A stretch of 64,000 nt of DNA, from NCBI RefSeq assembly GCF_024129355.1, contig NZ_JAMXXP010000013.1, positions 1 through 64,000 of the forward strand. The letters are read 5' to 3'. The position numbers and the translations under genes are program-made. A model generated the notes under the pieces. That model did no database searches. It saw nothing but the letters and a program-made list of their open reading frames with translations, and had not been told where the DNA came from. This document shows, one piece after another, positions 46,544 through 55,403 of this stretch. Source of the stretch: Acinetobacter lwoffii. Lineage in GTDB: Bacteria > Pseudomonadota > Gammaproteobacteria > Pseudomonadales > Moraxellaceae. Position 1 is the first letter of the stretch; each line of letters begins with the position of its first letter.

Positions 46544-47305
46544 TTAATTTAGAAAAGTCTGCATATGTTTAATGACTTCATCTGGCTTTTCACCATGCAG
46601 CCAATGTCCTGTATTTTCAATGCATTCAATTTTCGCCTGAGAAAATTGTTCATTGATTGCCGCAAAATGTTCAGGTTTTGAGATATAAAAAGAATTACCG
46701 CCACGAAGAAATAAAGCTGGCTGATTAACTTTTTCGACCTTTTCCCAAGCCATAATATCTGGATAATGATCAAATAAAGCTTGAACATTAAAGAGCCATT
46801 GCCCTTTATTAAAGGATTTTAATAAAAACTGAATTACCATTTCTTCATGAATGTATTCACGCATAATTTTTGCTGCCTCAAGTCGTGAAGCAACATTTGC
46901 TTGCTGCACAGCAAATAAGGCTTTAAAAATCTCAGTATGATGACTCTCATGATATTGGATTGGTGTAATATCAAGAACGACCAACTTTTCAGTTTGTACT
47001 CGGGCTAAATCAGCCAATTTCATAGCAATTTTTCCGCCCATAGAATGCCCTATTACTATAAACTTTTGAATATTTAAACTTGATAAAGTTTCTAGGACAT
47101 CTTCCGCCATGAACTGATAATTTAAGTCTGAACTATGACCAGAAAGACCATGATTGCGTACATCAATTTGAAGCACGGTTCTTTGCTCAGAAAAATATCG
47201 AGCTAGTATTCCTAAATTACTTAAACTACCGAATAAACCATGAATAAAAATCATTGGAGATAGTACTGACGTTTCGTGGTGTTGGAGTTGATAATTTAGG
47301 ATCAT
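46544..47305 (-). CDS. Alpha/beta hydrolase (YbfF-like esterase)
   Basis: 253 residues. Oxyanion strand PMIFIHGLFGSLSN, QIDVRNHGLSGHS, nucleophile elbow IGHSMGG, acid residue region LFLRGGNSFYI, and catalytic His in ENTGHWLHGEKP. This pattern is that of YbfF/BioH-type esterases acting on small acyl esters or thioesters. It ends 16 bp from tagX on the opposite strand, so it marks the right border of the T6SS cluster and is probably unrelated to secretion. Confidence 0.88.
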   Translation of the reverse strand: MILNYQLQHHETSVLSPMIFIHGLFGSLSNLGILARYFSEQRTVLQIDVRNHGLSGHSSDLNYQFMAEDVLETLSSLNIQKFIVIGHSMGGKIAMKLADLARVQTEKLVVLDITPIQYHESHHTEIFKALFAVQQANVASRLEAAKIMREYIHEEMVIQFLLKSFNKGQWLFNVQALFDHYPDIMAWEKVEKVNQPALFLRGGNSFYISKPEHFAAINEQFSQAKIECIENTGHWLHGEKPDEVIKHMQTFLN

Positions 47306-47399
47306 TTGAGAATTCCGTGATTTCTTTCTTTATTTAAGTGTTTATAATGGATTTATATTGGGAATTAATCAATTGCGAAATTTTTAAATATAAATTTTA

Positions 47400-47437
47400 C
47401 TTAGGCTATTTTATGGGGATATATTTTGCTTAGGCTA
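47400..47437 (+). repeat. Two copies of the CTTAGGCTA motif
   Basis: CTTAGGCTATT at 47400-47410 and TTGCTTAGGCTA at 47426-47437, in direct orientation. The same core recurs at 47851 and 50000. Function unknown. Confidence 0.45.
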
Positions 47438-47850
47438 AATAATTCATAATCGATTTGTAAGTATTTAAAATTACGATTTTAGATCTGGATGGATATTTGG
47501 CTATCTATAAATATGAAAGAAGATGGTTGAGTTGTGGTGCAGACTAAATAAAATTAATGAAAATCTTAAAACTGGGATTTAATAACATGTAAACCACTTT
47601 TAGGTCAGAGTGTTTCTTAAACTAACTCGCTGTTATTACCCAAATAGACTGAGGTAATTTTGAAAATATTGTTTTTAATTATTCATTGCTTATTATTTAT
47701 CAAAAAATGACTATTCATAAGTAGCTTATTAATCCACTTGATTCTGTTTAGAATAATACGTCTTAAGTCCAAATGAGTTACAGGTAGTAAACATCAACAT
47801 TATAAATTTCCCCTCTCTCCCTTTCTTGATAAAGTTGTTAAAATTATGTA

Positions 47851-47864
47851 TTGCTTAGGCTATT
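47851..47864 (+). repeat. TTGCTTAGGCTATT motif, third copy
   Basis: Fourteen bases identical to the copy at 50000-50013, in the same orientation, within an AT-rich gene-free stretch. Confidence 0.45.
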
Positions 47865-48221
47865 TTAATATCTTAGGATGTTCAAGTTATTAGCTTAAAT
47901 ATAAACGTGCAATCACGCTATCCTACTTAAATTATCCTGTTCAAGAAATTACATCACGTATATAAGACATTTTCAGAAAATTATAAAAATCCAGATTATT
48001 CATTTATTCTTATCAATATATTTGACTACCGCTGATATATCCCCGGGATATGAGGTATTCACATCAAAATAAATTTAAATTAACTTAACATTTTCTTTAT
48101 TAAATGATATTCGGGAGATGGTCTTTCAGGTTTTAATATCTATAAAATTTGATTGTAAAACAGACTTATTTATTTTTAGTCTACTGCGAAAAACGTTCGA
48201 GAATGAAAAGTATTTTATAAT

Positions 48222-48590
48222 TTATTCTACATCCCTATTTTTACAAAATACGTTTGTAGTCATTCCAGATTGAGTCAAACTTTGATCCTGCCGCTCAAGA
48301 AAACTTTTGGCGATCATGGCCATCGTAGGCGCCATCTTCAGACTACTATTTTCTTCGGACACCTTTTGAATATCCTGATAGGCTTTCAATCGATTACAGA
48401 AAGCCTGGCGTTGAGTTTGGACATCTGCCTTTTGATCATCTTCATCTAAAATATGCTTGGTTTCATTCACTATTTTAGTCTGTGCTGAAATAAACTCATC
48501 ATAGGCACTTTGTGAAAGCGGCTCTGCGAAGACCATGCTATTCAGTCCAAATAATAATCCAGCACAAATGAAAGATGATTTTTTTAGCAT
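48222..48590 (-). CDS. Small secreted protein of unknown function
   Basis: 122 residues with a signal peptide (KKSSFICAGLLFGLNSMVFA) and a helical, charged mature part (SAQTKIVNETKHILDEDDQKADVQTQRQAFCNRLKAYQDIQ) containing two cysteines that could form a disulphide. I do not recognise a family. Its start codon directly follows the stop of the Imm33-like gene, so the two are co-expressed. Confidence 0.6.
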   Translation of the reverse strand: MLKKSSFICAGLLFGLNSMVFAEPLSQSAYDEFISAQTKIVNETKHILDEDDQKADVQTQRQAFCNRLKAYQDIQKVSEENSSLKMAPTMAMIAKSFLERQDQSLTQSGMTTNVFCKNRDVE

Positions 48591-48953
48591 TTAGATTTCT
48601 TCTTTCCAGACATCTTCATAATCATCGGCATCAATCATGAAACGAAAACCTGTTTCCAGAGCCAGATACGGTAAAACTTCTGGTGCGATGTCCTGTAATT
48701 CACGTACTGTCATGGTTTCAAAAGCCTCTTCACTTGAAGGCTCTCCGCCATAAATGTACCAGCTGATATTTTCATCTGTTTCAGGCTTTTTACGGATGCC
48801 GACAATCGGATCCTGTTTTAAGGTATGTACGGCCACCGCAACAACATCATCCCCCGTGACTTCAACATAAGCCGAGCCTACTTCTTCACAAAGTAGCTTT
48901 TGCTCTGCGATCAGTTCTTGTAACGGTGACAGGTTTTGCGTGTTTTTCGACAT
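48591..48953 (-). CDS. Imm33-like (DUF2185-like) small protein
   Basis: 120 residues, acidic, no signal peptide. The segment PETDENISWYIYGGEPSSEEAFETMTVRELQDIAPEVLPYLALETGFRF resembles the DUF2185/Imm33 pattern (W-x-hydrophobic-x-G-[GD]-E ... hydrophobic ... P-x-[IV]-L-P-Y-L-x-x-x-x-G). Imm33 domains are found among immunity proteins of polymorphic toxins, but lone copies also occur with no toxin. No toxin gene is recognisable next to it; a small secreted protein follows. Domain call by eye. Confidence 0.5.
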   Translation of the reverse strand: MSKNTQNLSPLQELIAEQKLLCEEVGSAYVEVTGDDVVAVAVHTLKQDPIVGIRKKPETDENISWYIYGGEPSSEEAFETMTVRELQDIAPEVLPYLALETGFRFMIDADDYEDVWKEEI

Positions 48954-49079
48954 TCGGTCTTACTCATCATTCATTAGCGCGCTATTTTAACTTAATTTTA
49001 ATGAAGCTGATTGGGATTTCGTCGAGATCTAAAAAATATCTGCCCTTAAACCGTGTTAAGCGCAGATATGGATCTCAGC

Positions 49080-49682
49080 TTATTGGAAGACTTTAAAGCG
49101 CTCTTCATCCGCCAGATAATCTTTGGCACGTGGCTCGCCTTCTATCGAACCAAAGACCAACTGTGCACGCAACTTCCAGTTCGATGGAATGTCCCATTCC
49201 GCATGTACCTGTTCATCCACGATCGGATTGTAGTGCTGCAATGATGCGCCCAGACCTTCTGTATGCAATGCTGTCCACGTTGCAAATTGCGCGATCGCAG
49301 TCGAATGCTCTGCCCAGATTGGAAAGTTATCAGCATAAGATGGGAATTGTTCCTGTAAGCCTTCTATAACTGTTTGATCTTCAAAAAATAAAACAGTGCC
49401 TAACCCTGCCGCAAAACTTGCCATTTTTGCTGTGGTTCTTGCAGCGCTTTCTTCATCTTTGGCATAGCTTTTTAATTTATCTGCGACGAAGCCCCAGAAC
49501 TTTTCATGTTCCGAATTGAATAAAATGACGGCGCGTGAAGACTGAGAATTGAAAGAAGATGGGCTCTGCTTAATTGCAGTCTGAATCAAATCAGTTAGAT
49601 GTTCAGGAGATTGTTCAACATTCTTGGCAATGGCATAAATAGTACGGCGTTTAGTAATTAAATCTAAAAACTGATTCGACAT
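49080..49682 (-). CDS. Nitroreductase family protein
   Basis: 200 residues, FMN-dependent oxidoreductase of the small (YdgI/HBN1-like) nitroreductase group. Starts FLDLITKRRTIYAI (the FMN phosphate-binding Arg-Arg), SPSSFNSQSSRAVIL (FMN contact), then LGTVLFFEDQTVIEGLQEQFPSYADNFPIWAEHSTAIAQFATWTALHTEGLGASLQHYNP and the C-terminal LRAQLVFGSIEGEPRAKDYL. Cytoplasmic; natural substrate unknown. Confidence 0.9.
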   Translation of the reverse strand: MSNQFLDLITKRRTIYAIAKNVEQSPEHLTDLIQTAIKQSPSSFNSQSSRAVILFNSEHEKFWGFVADKLKSYAKDEESAARTTAKMASFAAGLGTVLFFEDQTVIEGLQEQFPSYADNFPIWAEHSTAIAQFATWTALHTEGLGASLQHYNPIVDEQVHAEWDIPSNWKLRAQLVFGSIEGEPRAKDYLADEERFKVFQ

Positions 49683-49999
49683 TTTTGAAAATCCTGGGAT
49701 ATATCTTCGGGAAAATTTGAACCTTCAGTTATTTTTATGAAGGATAGCTAATCAATGGAGCTTTTGCTTTAACGTGAGATAAAGCCTATATACCTTAAAA
49801 AATAATGGACTCAATTACTAGGCTATTTAATTGATATTTTTATATATTTTTTAGCTAAAAATGATCATTTTCATCTATTTTTTGAACAATCGTTAAAACT
49901 ACTGCCCTATGCGAGTGCCTGACGCTAAACAATGGTTCAACATGCGCTATTATTGATCAAAATTTTAAGAATAAAGACCTTCAATCACCAAATTTAATC

Positions 50000-50013
50000 T
50001 TGCTTAGGCTATT
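50000..50013 (+). repeat. TTGCTTAGGCTATT motif, fourth copy
   Basis: Identical over 14 bases to the copy at 47851-47864. It is followed by CTAAGAGAGAGCAC, so similarity does not extend beyond the core. Confidence 0.45.
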
Positions 50014-50056
50014 CTAAGAGAGAGCACATCATGAAATAAACCTCATCTTGCAGATA

Positions 50057-50090
50057 AAAATTAATCCCCCAAAATTGGAGGATTAATTTT
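50057..50090 (-). terminator. Rho-independent terminator of the 50115-50633 gene
   Basis: 11-bp inverted repeat AAAATTAATCC / GGATTAATTTT with a 12-nt loop. On the minus strand the stem runs into TTTTTATC, and the hairpin lies just after the gene's stop codon. Confidence 0.7.
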
Positions 50091-50114
50091 ATAATTAAAA
50101 GCTAAAAAACCGAT

Positions 50115-50633
50115 TTAAAACTTCGCGTTCAGCACCTGAGCAGATACTTTAGTCTTCCAGAGCTCACGTAAAATCGGTAAATAGAATTTCTCACCGAGTT
50201 CCACCAGTTCTGCATCAATCAGAGCATGCATCTCATGCATAAACAGATAATCCAGTTCAACTGTAGTCAGTTTAGTCTGCTGCTTTTGATAGTCTTTGCG
50301 TTTCTGTTGGGCTTGTTTAACCAGACGATCCGCAAATGCTTTATCTTTAAACTGGGTAATCGCTTTCAAACGCAGTTCGATAATACCCCATCCGGTTAAG
50401 AACATCTGGAAGGTCTCAAAATCTTCGCTGGTCGATTCCCAAGACATTTCTTCCAGATTTTCATTATCCGGGAGTACAGGTAAAAGAAGTTCCATCACAC
50501 TCGGGAAAATCTTTTTGAAATTCAAAATAAATTTAACAGGATGCTCACCTGGATAATCCTTGAATTGCACCTTTCTTTGAACATCTGTTAAATAAATATC
50601 AAGCATAAAACAATCATCAGTGGTTAATCTCAT
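50115..50633 (-). CDS. Hypothetical cytoplasmic protein
   Basis: 172 residues, no signal peptide or TM helix, no family recognised. N-terminal part beta-like (LDIYLTDVQRKVQFKDYPGEHPVKFILNF), C-terminal half helical with a basic coiled-coil-like stretch (ADRLVKQAQQKRKDYQKQQTKL). An internal ATG at 50606 is a possible alternative start. Single gene with its own terminator; lies downstream of fumC on the same strand's far side. Confidence 0.65.
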   Translation of the reverse strand: MRLTTDDCFMLDIYLTDVQRKVQFKDYPGEHPVKFILNFKKIFPSVMELLLPVLPDNENLEEMSWESTSEDFETFQMFLTGWGIIELRLKAITQFKDKAFADRLVKQAQQKRKDYQKQQTKLTTVELDYLFMHEMHALIDAELVELGEKFYLPILRELWKTKVSAQVLNAKF

Positions 50634-50732
50634 CTAGCACTATTGTACGCAACTCTGCCTGAGATAAAAACCACTGCTGACTATTCCATGATAAAACAGG
50701 CGGAAAGATTGAAAATAAAAGCGCTGCAGCCC

Positions 50733-52127
50733 TTATTTGGCATTCGGTGAGACCATCTGTTCAGGACGCACTACTTCATCAAACTGTTCAGCAGTGACTA
50801 AACCCAGTTCAACAGCCACCTGTTTTAAGGTTTTTCCTTCCTTATAGGCTGTTTTGGCAACCTTGGCTGCATTCTCATAACCAATCACCGGATTCAATGC
50901 TGTGACCAGCATTAAAGAATCATGCAGGAAATGTTCAATTTTCTCATGATTCGGCTCAATGCCTACGGCGCAATGATCATTAAAACTGTTACACGCATCG
51001 CCTAAAAGCTGGATGGATTGCAGCAGGTTATAGGCAATGACCGGCATAAACACATTCAGCTCAAAATTCCCTGATGCACCTGCCACGTTAATGGTGGTGT
51101 CATTGCCGAGAACTTGCGCCACGACCATGGTCATCGCTTCACTTTGCGTCGGGTTCACCTTACCCGGCATGATGCTAGAACCCGGTTCATTTTCAGGTAT
51201 ACGCAATTCACCAAAACCACAACGTGGCCCGCTGGCCAGCCAACGAATATCATTGGCAATCTTATTCAGACTAACCGCTAAAGTCTTTAATGCACCAGAC
51301 GCGAATACCGCAGCATCACGGCCTGCCAACGCTTCAAATTTGTTTGGCGCAGTCACAAATGGCAATCCAGTTGACTGTCCCAGAACTTTAGCAGACTGAA
51401 CAGCATAATCAGGATGAGCATTTAGACCGGTACCAACCGCTGTACCGCCTAATGGCAATTCATATAAGCCAACTAAGGCCTGTTCTAGACGAAGAAGTCC
51501 ATGATCAAGTTGAGAGACATAACCGCTGAATTCCTGCCCCAAGGTTAAAGGCGTAGCATCTTGTAGGTGTGTCCGGCCAATTTTTACAATATCGGCAAAA
51601 TCCTGAGATTTGGCATATAAAGTATTGCGCAAGCGTGTGACTGCCGGAATTAACAGTTCATTGATCTGCAAGCTCGCAGCCACATGAATCGCCGTCGGAA
51701 ATGAATCATTGGTAGATTGGGCACGATTGACATGATCATTCGGATGAACCGGTTTTTGTGCTCCTAAATGATTGCCCAGTTTCTGGTTGGCAATATTGGC
51801 AATCACCTCATTACAGTTCATATTGCTTTGCGTACCTGAACCGGTTTGCCAGACCACCAGTGGAAATTGACTGTCCCATTTCCCGCTGATGACTTCATCT
51901 GCCGCATCTACAATGTAGCGTGACAGTTCTTGGGAAATCTGGTTCAGCTCGGCATTGGTTAAGGCCGCAGCTTTTTTGACGAGTCCCATGGCACGAATCA
52001 TTGGCCGTGGCAAACGCTCATTTCCAATTTTGAAATTTTGCAAGCTACGCTGAGTCTGAGCGCCCCATAAAGCCTCGCTCGGTACAGTCACTTCTCCCAT
52101 CGTGTCATGTTCAATACGTGTTTGCAT
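50733..52127 (-). CDS. fumC: Class II fumarate hydratase FumC
   Basis: 464 residues, iron-independent fumarase of the TCA cycle (fumarate to malate). Motifs: [93 protein letters not shown] and the fumarase/lyase signature [13 protein letters not shown] with the catalytic Ser. Start at ATG 52127 with GAGG six bases upstream; a TTG at 52139 is less likely. A perfect Fur-type palindrome lies 101 nt upstream, consistent with the use of FumC when iron is short. Confidence 0.96.
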   Translation of the reverse strand: MQTRIEHDTMGEVTVPSEALWGAQTQRSLQNFKIGNERLPRPMIRAMGLVKKAAALTNAELNQISQELSRYIVDAADEVISGKWDSQFPLVVWQTGSGTQSNMNCNEVIANIANQKLGNHLGAQKPVHPNDHVNRAQSTNDSFPTAIHVAASLQINELLIPAVTRLRNTLYAKSQDFADIVKIGRTHLQDATPLTLGQEFSGYVSQLDHGLLRLEQALVGLYELPLGGTAVGTGLNAHPDYAVQSAKVLGQSTGLPFVTAPNKFEALAGRDAAVFASGALKTLAVSLNKIANDIRWLASGPRCGFGELRIPENEPGSSIMPGKVNPTQSEAMTMVVAQVLGNDTTINVAGASGNFELNVFMPVIAYNLLQSIQLLGDACNSFNDHCAVGIEPNHEKIEHFLHDSLMLVTALNPVIGYENAAKVAKTAYKEGKTLKQVAVELGLVTAEQFDEVVRPEQMVSPNAK

Positions 52128-52228
52128 GTTCAACCTCAATTCTTCTTGCCTGTTACTAATCTTAGGAATTTCAATATGAATGATTTAATCTATTGATTTA
52201 AAGTAATCGATCACAGCAATCATGTAAA

Positions 52229-52243
52229 TGATAATTATTATCA
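52229..52243. promoter_or_regulatory. Fur-type iron box upstream of fumC
   Basis: TGATAATTATTATCA is a perfect 7-1-7 palindrome that equals the Fur consensus TGATAATNATTATCA. It lies between the end of the epimerase gene and fumC (both minus strand), so fumC is the likely target. Confidence 0.7.
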
Positions 52244-52264
52244 AATATAGCTAAATACTTTTAA

Positions 52265-53275
52265 TTACTGCCCTCTGAGCATATTCTGATAAAACAACCA
52301 TTCATCCTCAAGCATCTTTCTGAGTGATCGCTGAGGTTGCCAATGTAGAATATTTCGCGCCTTTTCAATGTTCGCCCCCAATTGATCCATTTCCGCATGG
52401 GGATATGGTAAAGCATCCATGGTTTTGATTGCAGATTGAGTCACTTCAGCCAGTTGATCTAGCAAATCCTGTATGGAAATCAATTCACCAGCAATATTAA
52501 AGGCTTCACATTTTAATTCCTGCTGTTGTGACAGCCATTGCAAGGACTTGATCACGGCATCACAACAGTCTGCGACATGCAGAAAACTGCGTTCTACTGT
52601 GCCATCCGCAGTATGGGCCTGACGGCGTAATTCCAGATATTCACGTTGCTGTGCAGCGACCTGCATCGCCAAAGGCAAAATATTTTTTGGCAAAGGTGGC
52701 ACTGCTTCCCCCAGTACACCGTGTTCAAAGGCACCTGCGATATTGGAAAGACGTAGGATTGCAATCCGCCATTCATTGTCAGTTTTGGCAGTATCGCGAA
52801 TAATTTCCTCAACCATCTGTTGCGATTTGATATAGGGATTCGGATAGATATAGTTAAAAGGCAGATCTTCGCTTAAATCTGTGCCAGATTGTCCATATAC
52901 CGCCAGACTGGATAAATGTACCAGATGACGCACTCCGGTACGTTGCATGGCACGCATGAGACTCATAATACAGCTGACATTATCATTATAATATTCAAGT
53001 GGTTTTAATACTGATTCTTCCAGTGACTTAAAACTTGCGGTATGTACCACAGCCTGAATCGAATGCTGCTCAAAGACTTTGTTCAATGCTGGCGTATTGC
53101 GAATATCAATTTTGATAAAAGGTACATACATACCAGAAATAAATTCGAGGCGCTCCAGAGTCTGTAAGTTAGCATTGGCCAAATTATCGACCACAATGAC
53201 CTCTAGTCCTTGTGCTAACAGACTTAAAGCAATATGTGAGCCTAAAAAGCCTAATCCACCCGTCACTAAAATCAT
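52265..53275 (-). CDS. NAD-dependent epimerase/dehydratase, GalE-like, with altered YxxxK motif
   Basis: 336 residues of the extended SDR family. Rossmann start MILVTGGLGFLGSHIALSLLAQGLEVIVVDNL with GxxGxxG and an acidic residue for NAD. Then VVHTASFKSLEESVLKPLEYYNDNV and LVHLSSLAVYG resemble UDP-glucose 4-epimerase. The catalytic motif that normally reads YxxxK is Tyr148-Ile-Lys-Ser-Gln152, so the lysine is replaced by glutamine. GalE-like activity may be reduced or changed; Lys150 might stand in. It stands alone, divergent from tusD, with no sugar genes beside it. Confidence 0.82.
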   Translation of the reverse strand: MILVTGGLGFLGSHIALSLLAQGLEVIVVDNLANANLQTLERLEFISGMYVPFIKIDIRNTPALNKVFEQHSIQAVVHTASFKSLEESVLKPLEYYNDNVSCIMSLMRAMQRTGVRHLVHLSSLAVYGQSGTDLSEDLPFNYIYPNPYIKSQQMVEEIIRDTAKTDNEWRIAILRLSNIAGAFEHGVLGEAVPPLPKNILPLAMQVAAQQREYLELRRQAHTADGTVERSFLHVADCCDAVIKSLQWLSQQQELKCEAFNIAGELISIQDLLDQLAEVTQSAIKTMDALPYPHAEMDQLGANIEKARNILHWQPQRSLRKMLEDEWLFYQNMLRGQ

Positions 53276-53345
53276 TTATACTACCTACTTTCTGATGAAG
53301 CCAAGATCAATCTGTTGCTATTGATCAAGCCTGTAGTGAATTTCG

Positions 53346-53714
53346 ATGAGCACCTTAATTCTTGTTACCTCCGCACCGACTTCCATTTATGCCTGGCATG
53401 CCCTGGGTTTGGCTCAGGCCTTGCAAGATAAACAGGAAACATTCCGTGTATTCTTCTATCAGGACGGCGTATCGGTCGCAAATGCACTGCAATGGGTACC
53501 CGACGATCAACGTCATCTTACACACGCATGGCAAGCGCTACAGATTCGCCTTCCAGTCTGTGTAAGTGCAGCATTGGCGCGTGGCATTACAGATCCGGAC
53601 AATGCTCAACGTCACAATATTCAGCAGCATAATCTGGCAGATGCCTTTGAATTGGTCGGTTTAGGTGAACTTGCCGATGCTGTTCAATCCTCACAACGTC
53701 TCATTCAATTCTAG
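53346..53714 (+). CDS. tusD: Sulfur relay protein TusD (DsrE family)
   Basis: 122 residues, DsrE fold. The active-site cysteine is seen in LPVCVSAALARGI, and the end GLGELADAVQSSQRLIQF is typical. TusD takes sulfur from TusA and passes it through TusE to MnmA for 2-thiolation of tRNA wobble uridine. First gene of tusDCBE. Confidence 0.9.
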   Translation: MSTLILVTSAPTSIYAWHALGLAQALQDKQETFRVFFYQDGVSVANALQWVPDDQRHLTHAWQALQIRLPVCVSAALARGITDPDNAQRHNIQQHNLADAFELVGLGELADAVQSSQRLIQF

Positions 53715-53758
53715 ATGTTTCATTTTTTAGAATGTGTTGCTTTTCCAAGGAATCTTGT

Positions 53759-54109
53759 GTGAAATCTGTACTTGTTATATTAACCCAAGCCAATCTGACC
53801 AGTCTGCAGGTGCATGAAAGCCTATCGGCTACGATGGTCCTGGCAACTTTTGGCGCAGAAGTTAAAGTCCTGCTACAAAGTGCTGCCCTCAGTTTGCTGC
53901 ATTCAGACCTGCAATTTGACCAGGTGCATCATGCATTCAAACTGGCATCAAATATGGTCGACAGTTTCGAGTTTTATAATCTCACTCCGATTCTGATTGA
54001 GAAAAAAAACCAGCATTCCTCATTTGTGGCACAGAGCGAACAAGAAATCGAATTTATTGAGCTTAATTCTGAATTTATTCAAAGCTTTGATCATGTGATG
54101 TATTGGTAA
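53759..54109 (+). CDS. tusC: Sulfur relay protein TusC (DsrF family)
   Basis: About 116 residues from GTG 53759, which has AAGGA seven bases upstream and begins the family-like KSVLVILTQANLTSLQVHESLSATMVLATFGAEVKVLL. An ATG at 53732 would add an unlikely N-terminal extension (CCFSKESC). Subunit of the TusBCD complex. Confidence 0.85.
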   Translation: MKSVLVILTQANLTSLQVHESLSATMVLATFGAEVKVLLQSAALSLLHSDLQFDQVHHAFKLASNMVDSFEFYNLTPILIEKKNQHSSFVAQSEQEIEFIELNSEFIQSFDHVMYW

Positions 54110-54126
54110 GGAACAAGGATATAAAA

Positions 54127-54411
54127 ATGTCAAATCACACACTTTATCTGATCCAATCCAGCTATTCGGCAACAGCGCAGATCCTAGAGCAACTGGCTCA
54201 AACTTATACAATGGGTGATCAGGTCGTGCTGATGGGTGAAGCGGTTTTGCTGCTAGAGCATTCATTTCTTCAAAGCTTGCCGAAAATTCACATACTGAAA
54301 AATGATGCGGAGTTATTAGTACAGCCTTTGCCTGATCAGATAAAGCTTTTGAATTATGCGGATTTTGCAGATCTTTGCCTCGAGTTTAATCGCTGCATTT
54401 CAATGAAATAA
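54127..54411 (+). CDS. tusB: Sulfur relay protein TusB (DsrH family)
   Basis: 94 residues from ATG 54127, behind an AAGGAT Shine-Dalgarno; an upstream start at 54103 overlaps tusC and adds non-family residues. HTLYLIQSSYSATAQIL followed by GDQVVLMGEAVLLLEH is the DsrH pattern. Third subunit of TusBCD. Confidence 0.82.
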   Translation: MSNHTLYLIQSSYSATAQILEQLAQTYTMGDQVVLMGEAVLLLEHSFLQSLPKIHILKNDAELLVQPLPDQIKLLNYADFADLCLEFNRCISMK

Positions 54412-54425
54412 TAAATGAGTTAGAT

Positions 54426-54737
54426 ATGAATTTTGAATTGGATCAAGATGGCCATCTGGTTGACTATACCATCTGGAATGAAGAAGTCGCTCAAGTGCTG
54501 GCCGATAGTTTGGAACTGAGCTTAACTCCTTGGCATTTTGAAATTCTGCAAGCGGTACGTCAGTTCTATCAGCAGTTTGGTCATTCACCAGCAACACGAC
54601 CACTGATTAAATTTTTAATGAAAACTGTCAGTGCCGATATCAATAATGCCATGCTTCAAGAAAAGTTTAATACTGGTCTGGTGGCCCGTCACTTAAGCCG
54701 TTTGGCTGGTGTACCCAAGCCTGCAAATTGTTTATAA
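54426..54737 (+). CDS. tusE: Sulfur relay protein TusE (DsrC family)
   Basis: 103 residues. DsrC/TusE features: DQDGHLVDYTIWNEEVAQVLA, LTPWHFEILQAVRQFYQQFGHSPATRPLIKF, and the C-terminal PKPANCL with the sulfur-carrying penultimate Cys. It hands sulfur to MnmA. Last gene of the operon, followed by a terminator. Confidence 0.93.
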   Translation: MNFELDQDGHLVDYTIWNEEVAQVLADSLELSLTPWHFEILQAVRQFYQQFGHSPATRPLIKFLMKTVSADINNAMLQEKFNTGLVARHLSRLAGVPKPANCL

Positions 54738-54770
54738 AGATACTTAGCTTTCTATAGTGTGTATTTAAAG

Positions 54771-54798
54771 GCCCAGATCATTTTTTGGGCTTTTTTTT
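54771..54798 (+). terminator. Rho-independent terminator of tusDCBE
   Basis: GCCCA stem paired with TGGGC (54771-54775 with 54786-54790) followed by eight T, 34 bp after the tusE stop. Confidence 0.8.
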
Positions 54799-54852
54799 AT
54801 GAGAGCAATTTTCAGACTGAGAATAATGAAAGATACAGCTGGATCTAATTCG

Positions 54853-55335
54853 TCAAGTTCGAGTTTGTTCTAATACTCGCAACGCCCGATGCAATTCATG
54901 ATCCATTTCAGGCAGAACTTTAATCAGAAACTCAATTTGTGCTTTCGCTTCGGCCTTGCTCACCAGTTGGGCCTCTACCAGTTTTTGCTGCTGAGTGATC
55001 AACAAACTGACTTGGTGAGGATCTGGTCGTTGTCCCTCACTTAAAGCGTTAATGATCTGAGTAAAGTCCAGATATAACTGTTCTTGTTGCTTTGATAATT
55101 CGCTTTGCTTTGCAACCGTATCATTCTGTTCCTTATTCGTAGTTTGACTATTCTCAGGAGAGTTAACAGATATATAGCTTGCCGATTTTTCAGCTGGCAG
55201 GACCGGATCAGAATGGGTCTGATCAGTAAAATTCGTCCGATAGATTTCTTGTCGTACCTGATAGCCAATACCGACTAAAGTCCCAAACAATAGCAATCCG
55301 AGCATTACATAGAACAGAATTGTTTTATCATTCAT
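54853..55335 (-). CDS. Hypothetical single-pass membrane protein
   Basis: 160 residues: N-terminal TM helix (ILFYVMLGLLLFGTLVGIGYQV), a low-complexity Ser/Asn/Gln linker (about 40-85), then a helical C-terminal domain (LYLDFTQIINALSEGQRPDPHQVSLLITQQQKLVEAQLVSKAEAKAQIEFLIKVLP). The topology suggests a periplasmic helical domain. Family not recognised. A hairpin separates it from the beta-propeller gene upstream. Confidence 0.65.
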   Translation of the reverse strand: MNDKTILFYVMLGLLLFGTLVGIGYQVRQEIYRTNFTDQTHSDPVLPAEKSASYISVNSPENSQTTNKEQNDTVAKQSELSKQQEQLYLDFTQIINALSEGQRPDPHQVSLLITQQQKLVEAQLVSKAEAKAQIEFLIKVLPEMDHELHRALRVLEQTRT

Positions 55336-55355
55336 TTTTATGTCCTCAGCTAAAG

Positions 55356-55383
55356 AAGACAGCCTTTATCAAAAAGCTGTCTT
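55356..55383 (-). terminator. Hairpin downstream of the beta-propeller gene
   Basis: 8-bp inverted repeat AAGACAGC / GCTGTCTT with a 12-nt loop, 20 nt after the stop at 55404. On the minus strand it is followed by only CTTTAG, so termination may be incomplete and allow expression of the next gene. Confidence 0.55.
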
Positions 55384-55403
55384 TTTCGCTCATCGACGAT
55401 TGA

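Larger units (their letters stand above)
47306..48221. other. Long AT-rich intergenic region without a recognisable gene
   Basis: 916 bp. No open frame on either strand looks like a protein, and no tRNA or riboswitch fold was recognised. It contains three copies of the short motif CTTAGGCTA listed separately. It lies between the T6SS border and a pair of small minus-strand genes, so it may be a decayed segment. Confidence 0.55.
49683..50114. other. AT-rich intergenic region with motif copy and terminator
   Basis: 432 bp without a gene. Contains a degenerate TTACTAGGCTATT at 49815-49827, the fourth full TTGCTTAGGCTATT copy and a strong hairpin near its right end. Confidence 0.6.
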
